From NCBI GenBank assembly GCA_903924465.1, contig CAIYBN010000082.1, positions 62,001 through 126,000 on the forward strand: DNA of 64,000 bases. The letters run 5' to 3'. Under the pieces are notes generated by a model. It made no database searches, was not told the origin of the DNA, and was given only the letters and a program-made list of their open reading frames with translations. Numbering within the stretch: the first letter of the stretch is position 1; the number at the start of each line of letters is the position of its first letter. Position numbers and translations under genes: made by a program. Origin of the DNA: an uncultured Myxococcales bacterium (lineage in GTDB: Bacteria > Myxococcota_A > UBA9042). Below are positions 17,072-24,453 of this stretch, piece after piece.

Positions 17072-18196
17072 TCAGGCCGCGACGCTCACTTGCGTTGCGT
17101 CACCACGCGCATCGACGGCCCAGCTCTCCAACTCGCCCGCGTCGGCCGCGACGAAGAACCGCTCGATCCAATCAAACATCGCCTCGGTCGTCTGCGCGCG
17201 CATGGCCCGTTCGCGCAGCAGCGAGCCAAACTCCATGCCTTTGGTCATTCGCGCCAGCACCTGCTTGAGGCGCCCGGGAATGGCGTGGGCCGGCATCCGC
17301 TCCGCCGCCATCTCGGCAAAAGCCCGCAAGACCCGCAGACGCTCAGCGCCGTCCACCGTGCGCTGGGGCTTGCCCTGAACCAGATCGTCAATTTGGCCAA
17401 AAATCCACGGATTCATGATCGCGGATCGACCGATCATCACGCCGGCGACGCCCGGAGTCCGCATGCGCCAAATCGCTTCTTCGGCGGTGGTCACGTCGCC
17501 GGATCCGACCACCGGCACGCGCACGTTCGCCGCCACGTCGGCCACGATGCCCCAGTCCGCCTCGCCCGTGTAGAGCTGAAGCCGCGTCCGACCATGGACC
17601 GCAATCATCTGCGCCCCAGCTTCCTCGACGCGTTTGGCGATTTGCACGGCGTTGATCGAATCCGCGCTCCAGCCACTGCGAATCTTCACCGTCACCGGCA
17701 CTTTCACGGCCTGCACGGTGCGCTCCACCAGTCGGCCCAGCGCGTCGCACTGCCGCATGAGTTCAGCGCCGCCACCGCGTTTGACGACCTTCGGCGCAGG
17801 ACAGCCGCAGTTGATGTCGACCAATTGCGCGCCCGCTTCCTCGGCCATTTGCGCGGCATTGGCCATCCGCTCGATTTCGGCACCGAAGATCTGCACGGAG
17901 AGCGGTCGTTCGATCTGGGCGTCAAAGGCCAGCCGCGCGGCCGACTTCATGTTGGCGCGCGTCAGGCCTTCGATGGAAATGAATTCAGTGACATACAGGC
18001 CGACAGCGCCAGTGGACGCCATGCCGCACATGCGCCGGAACGCGCTGTCGGTGACGCCGGACATCGGCGCGAGGACAAACGGGCGATCGATGCGCACCTG
18101 CCCACCGATGGTGAACGGGCGGATGTCCGGATGCGGACCAGGGCCAATGCCGAGCGTTGCGCTGGAAGTGGGCGTGAGTTCGGGAGCGTTGGCCAT
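17072..18196 (-). CDS. dusB: tRNA-dihydrouridine synthase (DusB family)
   Basis: This FMN enzyme reduces specific uridines in the tRNA D-loop with NADPH. The 374-residue protein has the TIM-barrel start FVLAPMSGVTDSAFR (40-54), SVQIFGAEIERM (100-111) and the catalytic cysteine Cys132 in DINCGCPAPKVVKRGGG. FMN-phosphate binding motifs VIGSGDV-like (VVGSGDVTT) and GVMIGRSAIMNPWIF follow. The N-terminal 30 residues are an unusual Pro/Ser/Thr-rich extension. A DusB assignment is favoured over DusA/C by the GCP motif and overall length, but substrate position cannot be read from sequence. The ATG is at 18196; a TACACT -10 at 18243-18238 is present but lacks a convincing -35. Confidence 0.92.
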   Translation of the reverse strand: MANAPELTPTSSATLGIGPGPHPDIRPFTIGGQVRIDRPFVLAPMSGVTDSAFRRMCGMASTGAVGLYVTEFISIEGLTRANMKSAARLAFDAQIERPLSVQIFGAEIERMANAAQMAEEAGAQLVDINCGCPAPKVVKRGGGAELMRQCDALGRLVERTVQAVKVPVTVKIRSGWSADSINAVQIAKRVEEAGAQMIAVHGRTRLQLYTGEADWGIVADVAANVRVPVVGSGDVTTAEEAIWRMRTPGVAGVMIGRSAIMNPWIFGQIDDLVQGKPQRTVDGAERLRVLRAFAEMAAERMPAHAIPGRLKQVLARMTKGMEFGSLLRERAMRAQTTEAMFDWIERFFVAADAGELESWAVDARGDATQVSVAA

Positions 18197-18318
18197 GGTG
18201 CAAACACGAAGTGGCGCGTGGACCGCGCGGGGGCGACAGTGTAGCAGAGCGCATGGAAAACGCCGCAGTTTTCGGGTTCAGGTTGCGATTTCTGGCCTGC
18301 GCCGCGGCGTGGATCGCG

Positions 18319-18966
18319 TCAGTGCGGCACTTTGTGCGGTCGCGCGCTGACGGAATTCTCAGGTGGCACGAACGACACCTGATCGAGGTCCACGCCGTGC
18401 TGGGTCTCGTCGATTTTGACATCCCAGTCGTCGATGGCGGCCTGCACGCGCATGAGCGCGGGCCTGGAAGCGGGCGCGGAGGCGAGCGCCTGCGAGGGCG
18501 TGTGCGCGCGACCCTTGTTACCGCTCAGGATCGTCGTCAGACGCTGGTTGGCCATCCGCAGCTGCCGCACGCCCGCGATGGCGATTTGCTCCTGGAACCG
18601 CAGCGCCACCGGGCTCGATGACCGCAGCAGTTTTTCGAACACGTCGCGCGTCAGTTCCAAAGCGACGACCGCCTCTTCGGCGATGACGGAAGCGGATCGC
18701 GGTGAGCGATCCACCAGCGCGAGTTGCCCGACGATCTGCCCCGCGCGCAGCGTGGCCAACACCTTGTCGCCATCCTCCGTGTGCTTGGTCACGTTCACAG
18801 CGCCCGTCGCCAGCAAAAAGCACGACTGGCCGACGGTCCCTTCGCGGCACAAAACGTCGCCTTTGGCGTACGAGCGCGCCGGCGCCGCAGACGCCAGCAA
18901 TTTCAATTCACTCGACGGATAGTCGCGCAAAGCGGGCAGGGCGCGAAGGTCAATTTGCTCGGTCAT
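18319..18966 (-). CDS. single cyclic-nucleotide-binding-domain protein
   Basis: The protein has 215 residues: one cNMP-binding beta-roll (about 10-125) and a polar C-terminal tail with no DNA-binding or catalytic domain. The phosphate-binding cassette reads IVGQLALVDRSPRSASV; the Arg-Ser-Ala triplet that grips the cyclic phosphate is kept, though Gln replaces the usual Glu. The ATG at 18966 is preferred over the upstream GTG (18978) because GGAG sits six bases before it. It lies 29 bases downstream of a second protein of the same fold, transcribed together. Likely a cyclic-nucleotide sensor acting through a partner protein. Confidence 0.82.
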   Translation of the reverse strand: MTEQIDLRALPALRDYPSSELKLLASAAPARSYAKGDVLCREGTVGQSCFLLATGAVNVTKHTEDGDKVLATLRAGQIVGQLALVDRSPRSASVIAEEAVVALELTRDVFEKLLRSSSPVALRFQEQIAIAGVRQLRMANQRLTTILSGNKGRAHTPSQALASAPASRPALMRVQAAIDDWDVKIDETQHGVDLDQVSFVPPENSVSARPHKVPH

Positions 18967-18995
18967 CGCATTCTCCACAGTGTCTGGCTGCGTGG

Positions 18996-19568
18996 TCAGT
19001 CACCCGTCAGGCGCGCCCAGATGCGCGAGAAGAGCGAGTGCGCTTCCACCGGGTCGGATGTCTGCCGACCCTGCGCCGCCACCGGTTCGGGCTTGAATCC
19101 GCCGCTGGAGCGCGGATTCAGCAGCGTGTCGATCTGCTTGTTGATTTGCCGCAAGCGCCGCGTCACGTCGCTGATGACGGCGCTGGTGATGGTCGCGCTC
19201 GCGTGCGGGCACGATTGGCGCAGTTGTTGCAAGCCGGCGCGACTGAGCTCGTAGACCAACGTTTCGCTGACCGCCGTGACGCTGCACGCTCGTGGCGCCG
19301 GGTCCAGAACGGCCATTTCGCCAACCACTTCGCCCGCGCCGATGGACCCGACTGCCGTCCGACCGCCGATGGCGTTCTCCAGCTCCACGCGCAGATGGCC
19401 CCCAGACACGATCACCATCGTGTCGCCGCGGTCGCCTTGCTGAAACACCGTCTCGCCTGCGCCGAACTGACGGACTTTGAGGACCGCGATCACCGCGTCA
19501 CAGGCAGCGTCATCAAATTCCTTGAAGAGAGGAATACGTCGCAATATCGCATGGTTGTGTTCCGACAT
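18996..19568 (-). CDS. single cyclic-nucleotide-binding-domain protein (tandem paralogue)
   Basis: This 190-residue protein has a cNMP-binding fold at about 8-125: GAGETVFQQGDRGDTMVIV and the cassette VVGEMAVLDPAPRACSV. The conserved Glu is present, and the cassette keeps Arg but has Ala-Cys after it rather than Ser-Ala. A helix (VISDVTRRLRQINKQIDTL) and a short tail follow, again with no output domain. It is the first gene of the pair. The two proteins differ in the ligand cassette (Glu here, Gln in the other), so they may differ in ligand affinity or specificity. Confidence 0.82.
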   Translation of the reverse strand: MSEHNHAILRRIPLFKEFDDAACDAVIAVLKVRQFGAGETVFQQGDRGDTMVIVSGGHLRVELENAIGGRTAVGSIGAGEVVGEMAVLDPAPRACSVTAVSETLVYELSRAGLQQLRQSCPHASATITSAVISDVTRRLRQINKQIDTLLNPRSSGGFKPEPVAAQGRQTSDPVEAHSLFSRIWARLTGD

Positions 19569-19752
19569 CGCAGCTCCCAGCCCAGTGACGGTCAGTGCGC
19601 GCGCGTGGCCAGCGACGCGTTCGAGAGCCGTCCTCAGTCGATGCGCGATGCTAACATGGATCCGGGGCAGCGCCAGTCCATCGTTGCGCGGTTGGGCGTC
19701 CGTCCATGTGCCGCAACTTGCGTACCCGCCGTGGCGGCATCATCCTGTAGGT

Positions 19753-21021
19753 ATGGACGTGCGTGCGCGGACAATCCGTTGGTTTTCTCTCTCGCTCACG
19801 GTCGCAATGGTTGCCGTTGCGGCGTGCGACAAGAGCGCGCCGAACTGCGAAACAGGGCTCTGCCCCTCCGGCTTTGCCTGCAATCCCGGTTCAGGTTTGT
19901 GCGAGGTACTGACCACGCCCACGGCATCGACTTCCGGACTCATCGGCCGCTTGTCCGCGGTGCGCCTGAGCGATGGGCAACTCGGTGTAGCTGCGTTCAG
20001 TTCTCAGCGTGGCAGCCTGGTGTGGATGCGGGAATCTCAAGGAGACTGGCAGCCGAGTTTTCTCGCCGGACCCGCGGCCAGTGCGCAGGAACCGCCGGCC
20101 GGCCATACCTCCGCCGCGGTCACCGATGCCGATGGCCTGGTGCACATCGCCTGGCGCCGGGCCGGCGACGCGACGCTCTGGTACGGCGTGCAAGGGCCGA
20201 ACGGCTGGCAGCGGGAGCAGGTGGCAGTTGCGTTGCCGGGCACCGTGGGGGCCGCGCTGGCGATTGGCATGTGGCAAGGCACCCCGGTGATCGCTTGGCG
20301 CGGACTGGATATCCAGAATGTTCGGGTTGCGCACAAAGTGGCGGAGACTTGGGTGCTGGAGACGTTGCCGCCGCCAGCCGCGCTGCCGGGGGAGGTCACT
20401 GCGGCGGTTGACCTCGGACGGTCGCTTGCCCTGGTCGTGATGCCGACAGGTCCGGCGATTGCCGCGTATGAGGCGACGCGTGGCGATCTGGTGCTCGCGG
20501 TCCGTTCCGGCGACGTCTGGAACGTGGCACGTCTCGCGGGCGTGGACACCAAGACCGGCGCGGATCAAGGGGACGTCGGCATGCCCGTGGCTGCGACGCT
20601 TGGCCCAGGAGCGGAACTCGTGCTGGCGTATCGTGATCGCCAGAACGATCAGGTGCTTCTGACGCGGGCAAAGTCCGGCGTGGTCTCCCATCAACTGGTC
20701 ATGGACGGGCAGCGCGCGGATGATACTCACCAGACGCTGCGTTCGGACGTGCTGGGCACCGCGCTCTCGGTCGTCGTCCTGCCGACCGGTCTCGCGGTTG
20801 TGGCGGCGCAGAATGCATCGACGATGCGGGTCCAGATCGCTGCAGAACGGCCAGCGGGCGGGTTCGTGTCCTACACGGTGCCAGGCACACTGCAAGGCTG
20901 GCCGACGCTCGTGACGCAGGCCGACGCCACCGCGGCCTGTCTGTGGTTGGATTTGGCGGATCCAGCGCATCCAGGCGCCGGGCGGTTGCAGCGTTGGGCT
21001 GTGCCGCGGGGAGGCCAATGA
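19753..21021 (+). CDS. lipoprotein with degenerate beta-propeller
   Basis: The protein has 422 residues. The signal SLSLTVAMVAVAAC gives lipobox VAAC, followed by a small Cys motif (CETGLCPSGFACNPGSGLC) and then a body built from about seven repeats of roughly 50-60 residues. Each repeat has a hydrophobic strand ending in Ala-Trp or Ala-Tyr and then a polar turn: LVHIAWRRAGDATLWYG, PVIAWRGLDIQNVRV, AIAAYEATRGDLVLAV, LVLAYRDRQNDQVLL. This is the pattern of a sialidase-like beta-propeller without the Asp boxes. The ATG at 19753 starts the signal peptide; its ribosome site is weak. The stop overlaps the next start (ATGA). The product is predicted to be surface- or periplasm-exposed; no enzymatic residues are recognisable. 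Confidence 0.75.
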   Translation: MDVRARTIRWFSLSLTVAMVAVAACDKSAPNCETGLCPSGFACNPGSGLCEVLTTPTASTSGLIGRLSAVRLSDGQLGVAAFSSQRGSLVWMRESQGDWQPSFLAGPAASAQEPPAGHTSAAVTDADGLVHIAWRRAGDATLWYGVQGPNGWQREQVAVALPGTVGAALAIGMWQGTPVIAWRGLDIQNVRVAHKVAETWVLETLPPPAALPGEVTAAVDLGRSLALVVMPTGPAIAAYEATRGDLVLAVRSGDVWNVARLAGVDTKTGADQGDVGMPVAATLGPGAELVLAYRDRQNDQVLLTRAKSGVVSHQLVMDGQRADDTHQTLRSDVLGTALSVVVLPTGLAVVAAQNASTMRVQIAAERPAGGFVSYTVPGTLQGWPTLVTQADATAACLWLDLADPAHPGAGRLQRWAVPRGGQ

Positions 21022-22529
21022 CGCCTCACCGTTGGATTGCCGCCCTCCTGTGTTGTACGGCCGCAGGTTGTACGCAACAGCCTCTACCGCTGCAGCAACC
21101 GCTTGCACCGCAACTCGCGTTGGCCAACGGCCTGCGCGTGGTCCTGCTGGATGCCGACCTGCCCGCGCTCGCGGATTCCGTGCGTTTGGCCGCGGGCAAA
21201 TCGCTCAGTGTGTCGCTCCCGGTGTGGCCATTGCCCAATGCGGCCGATGGCCAGTTCACGGCGTTCGCGGCGACTGCGCCGCTGGATGGCCTGACGCTGG
21301 ATTGGCAATCCCCGCAACAACTGCGCTTGATGGCGCAAATTGGCAAAATACAAGGAGAAATTTCGCTCGTACCGACCGGTCAGGCGGGCTGTGGGCTCAG
21401 TTGGAAGGCGCAGAGCGTGCAACTGCAACTGGATGCGGAAGTCGTGCGGACGGCCGGCGGTGCCCTCACGGTGCAGGCGGTTGGCACGCCAATCGTGGTC
21501 TGGCAGGGCGCGGCTGTGGATGACCCTTCGGCCTGCCTGGGCGCGCAGCTGCCGTCGTTGGCGGTGAGTCTTGCGGACCATCTGCGGTCGGGTATCGCCG
21601 CGGCACTGGCGGACCGGTTGTCCCAAGCGTTTCTGCCTTCCCTCGCCACGATCTTTGCCGCTTCGCTCGAGCAATCCGGCCGCGTTGCGATCCCGACCAC
21701 GCCAGCCATCGAGGCGCGCTTTGCCCTGGCTTACCAGGAGGCTGCGGGACACCTCGTGACCCACGCGGGTGCGCTCGCGCAGGGCAACCTTGCAGTTTCA
21801 TTGGATGTCGACCGTCATGCCTGTGCGGTTGATGTGCCGCTGCCTACCGCGGAGGCCTCGCCGTTGGCGCAAACGTCGGCACCGGCAGGGCAGGCGTTCT
21901 TTCGCCGTGCGTTGGTCCTGGATCAGGCGCTCATTCAGCGTCTCGCCTGGACAGCCGCACGCTCTGGCGCGCTGTGTGCCCGAACCCGCAACAGCCTGAC
22001 CACGAGCATTGTTCCCGGCTGGGCCGCCGACCTGTTGCCGCAAGTGAACGAATGGATTGACGGTTCGCCGACCAGCGCGCGCTTCTGGCCGGGGAGCAGT
22101 CCGGCGACGCGTTTGATCGACACGCCGGCCGGCCCGGCCATCGAATGGACCATGGACGACGGCCAACTGGAGATCATCGCGAATGTCGCGGATACCGAAA
22201 TGACGGTCCTGGTCGTGACGGGCGGCTTTCGCGCCACGTTGCTGCCGCGTTTGCAGGGGATGCACGCGCTGGCGTTTGACGTTGTGTCGGTCCAACGGCT
22301 GGCGACCCATCAGTTCAGTCCGCTGCTGGGGGACTTTGCGACGCCGCCGTCGGAGACCGCCCTGAGCGCGCTGTGCGAGGCTGCGCTTCAGGGAATCTTT
22401 GCGCAGCAAGCGGTGTTGCCTCTGCTCGCCCTGAGCCCAGGGCCGCTCCCGTCCGGGACCGTTCTCACGCATGTGGCGCATGTTGGCGATGCGTTGTGGC
22501 TCTGGCTGGAAGGTGGTCAGGCGCAGTAA
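21018..22529 (+). CDS. lipoprotein of unknown family
   Basis: This 503-residue protein starts MTPHRWIAALLCCTAAGC, a lipoprotein signal with lipobox TAAGC. The body is Ala/Leu-rich, with alternating amphipathic strands and a helical stretch around 190-260 (SLADHLRSGIAAALADRL...). It has no motif I recognise. The alternating strand/helix pattern with a central amphipathic helix is vaguely like lipid-binding (BPI/SMP-type) folds, but that is a guess. The ATG overlaps the stop of the propeller lipoprotein (ATGA) and has GGGGAGG just upstream, so the two are made together and may form a complex. Confidence 0.65.
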   Translation: MTPHRWIAALLCCTAAGCTQQPLPLQQPLAPQLALANGLRVVLLDADLPALADSVRLAAGKSLSVSLPVWPLPNAADGQFTAFAATAPLDGLTLDWQSPQQLRLMAQIGKIQGEISLVPTGQAGCGLSWKAQSVQLQLDAEVVRTAGGALTVQAVGTPIVVWQGAAVDDPSACLGAQLPSLAVSLADHLRSGIAAALADRLSQAFLPSLATIFAASLEQSGRVAIPTTPAIEARFALAYQEAAGHLVTHAGALAQGNLAVSLDVDRHACAVDVPLPTAEASPLAQTSAPAGQAFFRRALVLDQALIQRLAWTAARSGALCARTRNSLTTSIVPGWAADLLPQVNEWIDGSPTSARFWPGSSPATRLIDTPAGPAIEWTMDDGQLEIIANVADTEMTVLVVTGGFRATLLPRLQGMHALAFDVVSVQRLATHQFSPLLGDFATPPSETALSALCEAALQGIFAQQAVLPLLALSPGPLPSGTVLTHVAHVGDALWLWLEGGQAQ

Positions 22530-22544
22530 AGCCATGCCGGGTGT

Positions 22545-22573
22545 TTGCGCTCGCGGCAGCGAGTTGTTAGAAC
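22545..22573 (+). promoter_or_regulatory. weak candidate promoter
   Basis: TTGCGC (22545-22550), a 17-base spacer and TAGAAC (22568-22573) lie 50 bases before the ATG at 22624. The spacer holds a small hairpin, CTCGC-GGCA-GCGAG. The -35 is poor. Confidence 0.25.
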
Positions 22574-22623
22574 AGCCGCGCCACGTGTCCCAGACGTGCG
22601 TCGGCCTGAGGAGACAGATCGCG

Positions 22624-23358
22624 ATGATGAGTCAGATTGTGAAGTCCATTCGAATGCTTCTGCCGATGACCGCATGTGCGCTGGCCGCCATTCCTGCGCA
22701 CGCCGCCGCTGCCCATGGCGAAGGCGCGGGCAAGCGCACGGTCCTGCAGTTTGAGAGCACGCTGCGCGATGAGGACCAGAAGCCGGTTTCGGGTATCTTC
22801 CTGATGGAATTTGACCTGCACAAGCCCAAGCAGACCAAGGTCTTTTGGAAGGAAAAGCACTGGGTGGCGATCGACAACGGCCACTATACCATCCAGCTCG
22901 GCCACGCGACGGCACTGCCCAAGGGGCTGGACCCCAAGACGGCCGTGATGGCGGTGAGCATCAGCGGCGTCGGGCAAGTCCTCGAGGAGCCACTGGCGGG
23001 CGGTGCGGCGCTGGCGGAAGTCGACGACCGTGGCGCGGCAAGTCCGGGTGCGGGCGGCAAGCGCATCGTGCCGTACGCCGAAAAGGCTGGATTTGCTTAT
23101 GAAGCCGAGCGTGCGACGGTTGCGGACCGCATCGGCAATTTGACGGCGAAGATGCTGCAGGAGGCCCTCGATGCGCTGGATAGGCGCAAGGCGAAAGTGA
23201 AGCCGTCCAAGAACACGCACATGCTCACCTCGATCGGCGGCGCCGGTGGGACGCCGTTTGAGGCCATGTGCCCAGCCGGCATGGTCGTCGTCGGCATTCG
23301 CGGCGGATCGGGCATCTACATCGACAATTTCCAGGTCGTCTGCGCGCCGTTGGAATAG
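22624..23358 (+). CDS. secreted protein with C-terminal jacalin-like module
   Basis: The protein has 244 residues. A Sec signal (MMSQIVKSIRMLLPMTACAL..., likely cut after AHA) is followed by a beta-rich domain (VLQFESTLRDEDQKPVSGIF, FWKEKHWVAIDNGHYTIQLG) that resembles periplasmic or pilus-tip adhesin domains. A helical connector (about 160-195) leads to the final 45 residues: SIGGAGGTPFEAMCPAGM, then VVGIRGGSGIYIDNFQVVC. That segment has the Gly-Gly-x-Gly-Gly start, paired cysteines and Gly-x-Gly-x-tyr-Ile-Asp of jacalin-like carbohydrate-binding modules. GAGGAGA lies about 10 bases upstream of the ATG. The lectin assignment rests on pattern only. Confidence 0.7.
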   Translation: MMSQIVKSIRMLLPMTACALAAIPAHAAAAHGEGAGKRTVLQFESTLRDEDQKPVSGIFLMEFDLHKPKQTKVFWKEKHWVAIDNGHYTIQLGHATALPKGLDPKTAVMAVSISGVGQVLEEPLAGGAALAEVDDRGAASPGAGGKRIVPYAEKAGFAYEAERATVADRIGNLTAKMLQEALDALDRRKAKVKPSKNTHMLTSIGGAGGTPFEAMCPAGMVVVGIRGGSGIYIDNFQVVCAPLE

Positions 23359-23390
23359 CCCACACAGCTGTTGCGAACGGGGGAGGCCAA

Positions 23391-23849
23391 GTGGTCGGAG
23401 TGTTTCGCTATTCTGGCCCTTCGTTGTGCGTGGATGCGCTGGTCGAGCGACAGCTGCCCGACGGCCGCCGGGCGATTTTGCTGATCGAACGTCGCTTCCC
23501 ACCCCATGGCTGGGCCTTGCCGGGAGGCTTTGTCGACGCCGGCGAATCCTGCGAAACCGCCGTTCTGCGTGAATTGCAGGAAGAAACGGGTCTCGTTGGC
23601 GCGATTTCCTACCAAATGCATACCTATTCGAGTCCCGATCGCGATCCGCGGCGCCAGACTGCCTCGGTCGCTTTTGTCGTTGCCGCCTCGGGCGAGCCGG
23701 TCGCAGGCGATGACGCAGGCAAGGCGACATTTTGGCCGCTCGACGCTTTGCCGACGCTGGCGTTTGATCACGGCGCGATTGTGGCGGATTATGCGCTCGG
23801 CCGCTTTGTGCCCGTCGCTGCGATCCACCCGACCGAGCGTGCTTGCTGA
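23391..23849 (+). CDS. Nudix hydrolase
   Basis: Nudix enzymes hydrolyse nucleoside diphosphates linked to another group. This protein of 152 residues has a full Nudix box, GGFVDAGESCETAVLRELQ followed by EETG, matching Gx5Ex7REUxEExGU with no deviation. The layout, including LLIERRFPPHGWALPGG before the box, resembles ADP-ribose or NAD-metabolite pyrophosphatases and NrtR-type Nudix domains, but there is no HTH. The GTG at 23391 is chosen because GGGGGAGG sits four bases upstream; the frame is open further 5' inside the previous gene. It sits between envelope-protein genes, so transcription may be shared without shared function. Confidence 0.93.
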   Translation: MVGVFRYSGPSLCVDALVERQLPDGRRAILLIERRFPPHGWALPGGFVDAGESCETAVLRELQEETGLVGAISYQMHTYSSPDRDPRRQTASVAFVVAASGEPVAGDDAGKATFWPLDALPTLAFDHGAIVADYALGRFVPVAAIHPTERAC

Positions 23850-23862
23850 ACCTGGACGACGC

Positions 23863-24453
23863 ATGTGTCACCGTCAAACGTTTTGGATCCTCGCGCTTGT
23901 GGCCGCTTGCGTGAGCGCGTGCACGACGGGGCCTGATGTCGACGGGGTCTGGCACGCGGATGCGCCGGCGTGGCAACCGACGCAAGGGACCAACACGCTC
24001 CTGTTTGGCGCGACCGCGCCGAAGGTGTCGCTCGGGGTGGAACTGGTCATCGGCTCGTACGGCCCGGATATCGCAGGTCTGATGCGGTTCTACCGGTCGA
24101 CGCAGTTCGACTTGGCCCTTTCGCCGCTGCCACCGCACAACGACTGCGAATGCGCGTTCCTGCATCAGGCCAAAGTGGATGCGACCGGACGCGTGACCTT
24201 CGTGCTGGATGGCTGCGTTCCCGGCACGTCGCAGCAAGCGCAGTTGGCCCTGCGTGGCGAGTTGGATTTGCTGACAGATGGCCGCTTGGTCGGCACCGTG
24301 ACCGTGGATGATCCGTCGCAGCCCACGCTGGCCGCGCGTTCGGTGCAACTGGCGTTCGTGCGCGTGGCGACGACGGCGAGCAGCGATCCGGCGATCCTGG
24401 ATTGCCAGAACCCGGCGACGTTGGCCGACGGCAACACCGCGAGCGGACTATGA
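23863..24453 (+). CDS. small lipoprotein
   Basis: The protein has 196 residues. The signal MCHRQTFWILALVAACVSAC ends in lipobox VSAC. The body is beta-rich with four cysteines (CEC near 88-90, C110, and C182 near the end, CQNP) and reads like a lipocalin- or immunoglobulin-like domain that accumulates around LRGELDLLTDGRLVGTVTVD. No family is recognised. Its stop overlaps the next start (ATGA), coupling it to the outer-membrane barrel protein. It starts 13 bases after the Nudix stop. Confidence 0.72.
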   Translation: MCHRQTFWILALVAACVSACTTGPDVDGVWHADAPAWQPTQGTNTLLFGATAPKVSLGVELVIGSYGPDIAGLMRFYRSTQFDLALSPLPPHNDCECAFLHQAKVDATGRVTFVLDGCVPGTSQQAQLALRGELDLLTDGRLVGTVTVDDPSQPTLAARSVQLAFVRVATTASSDPAILDCQNPATLADGNTASGL

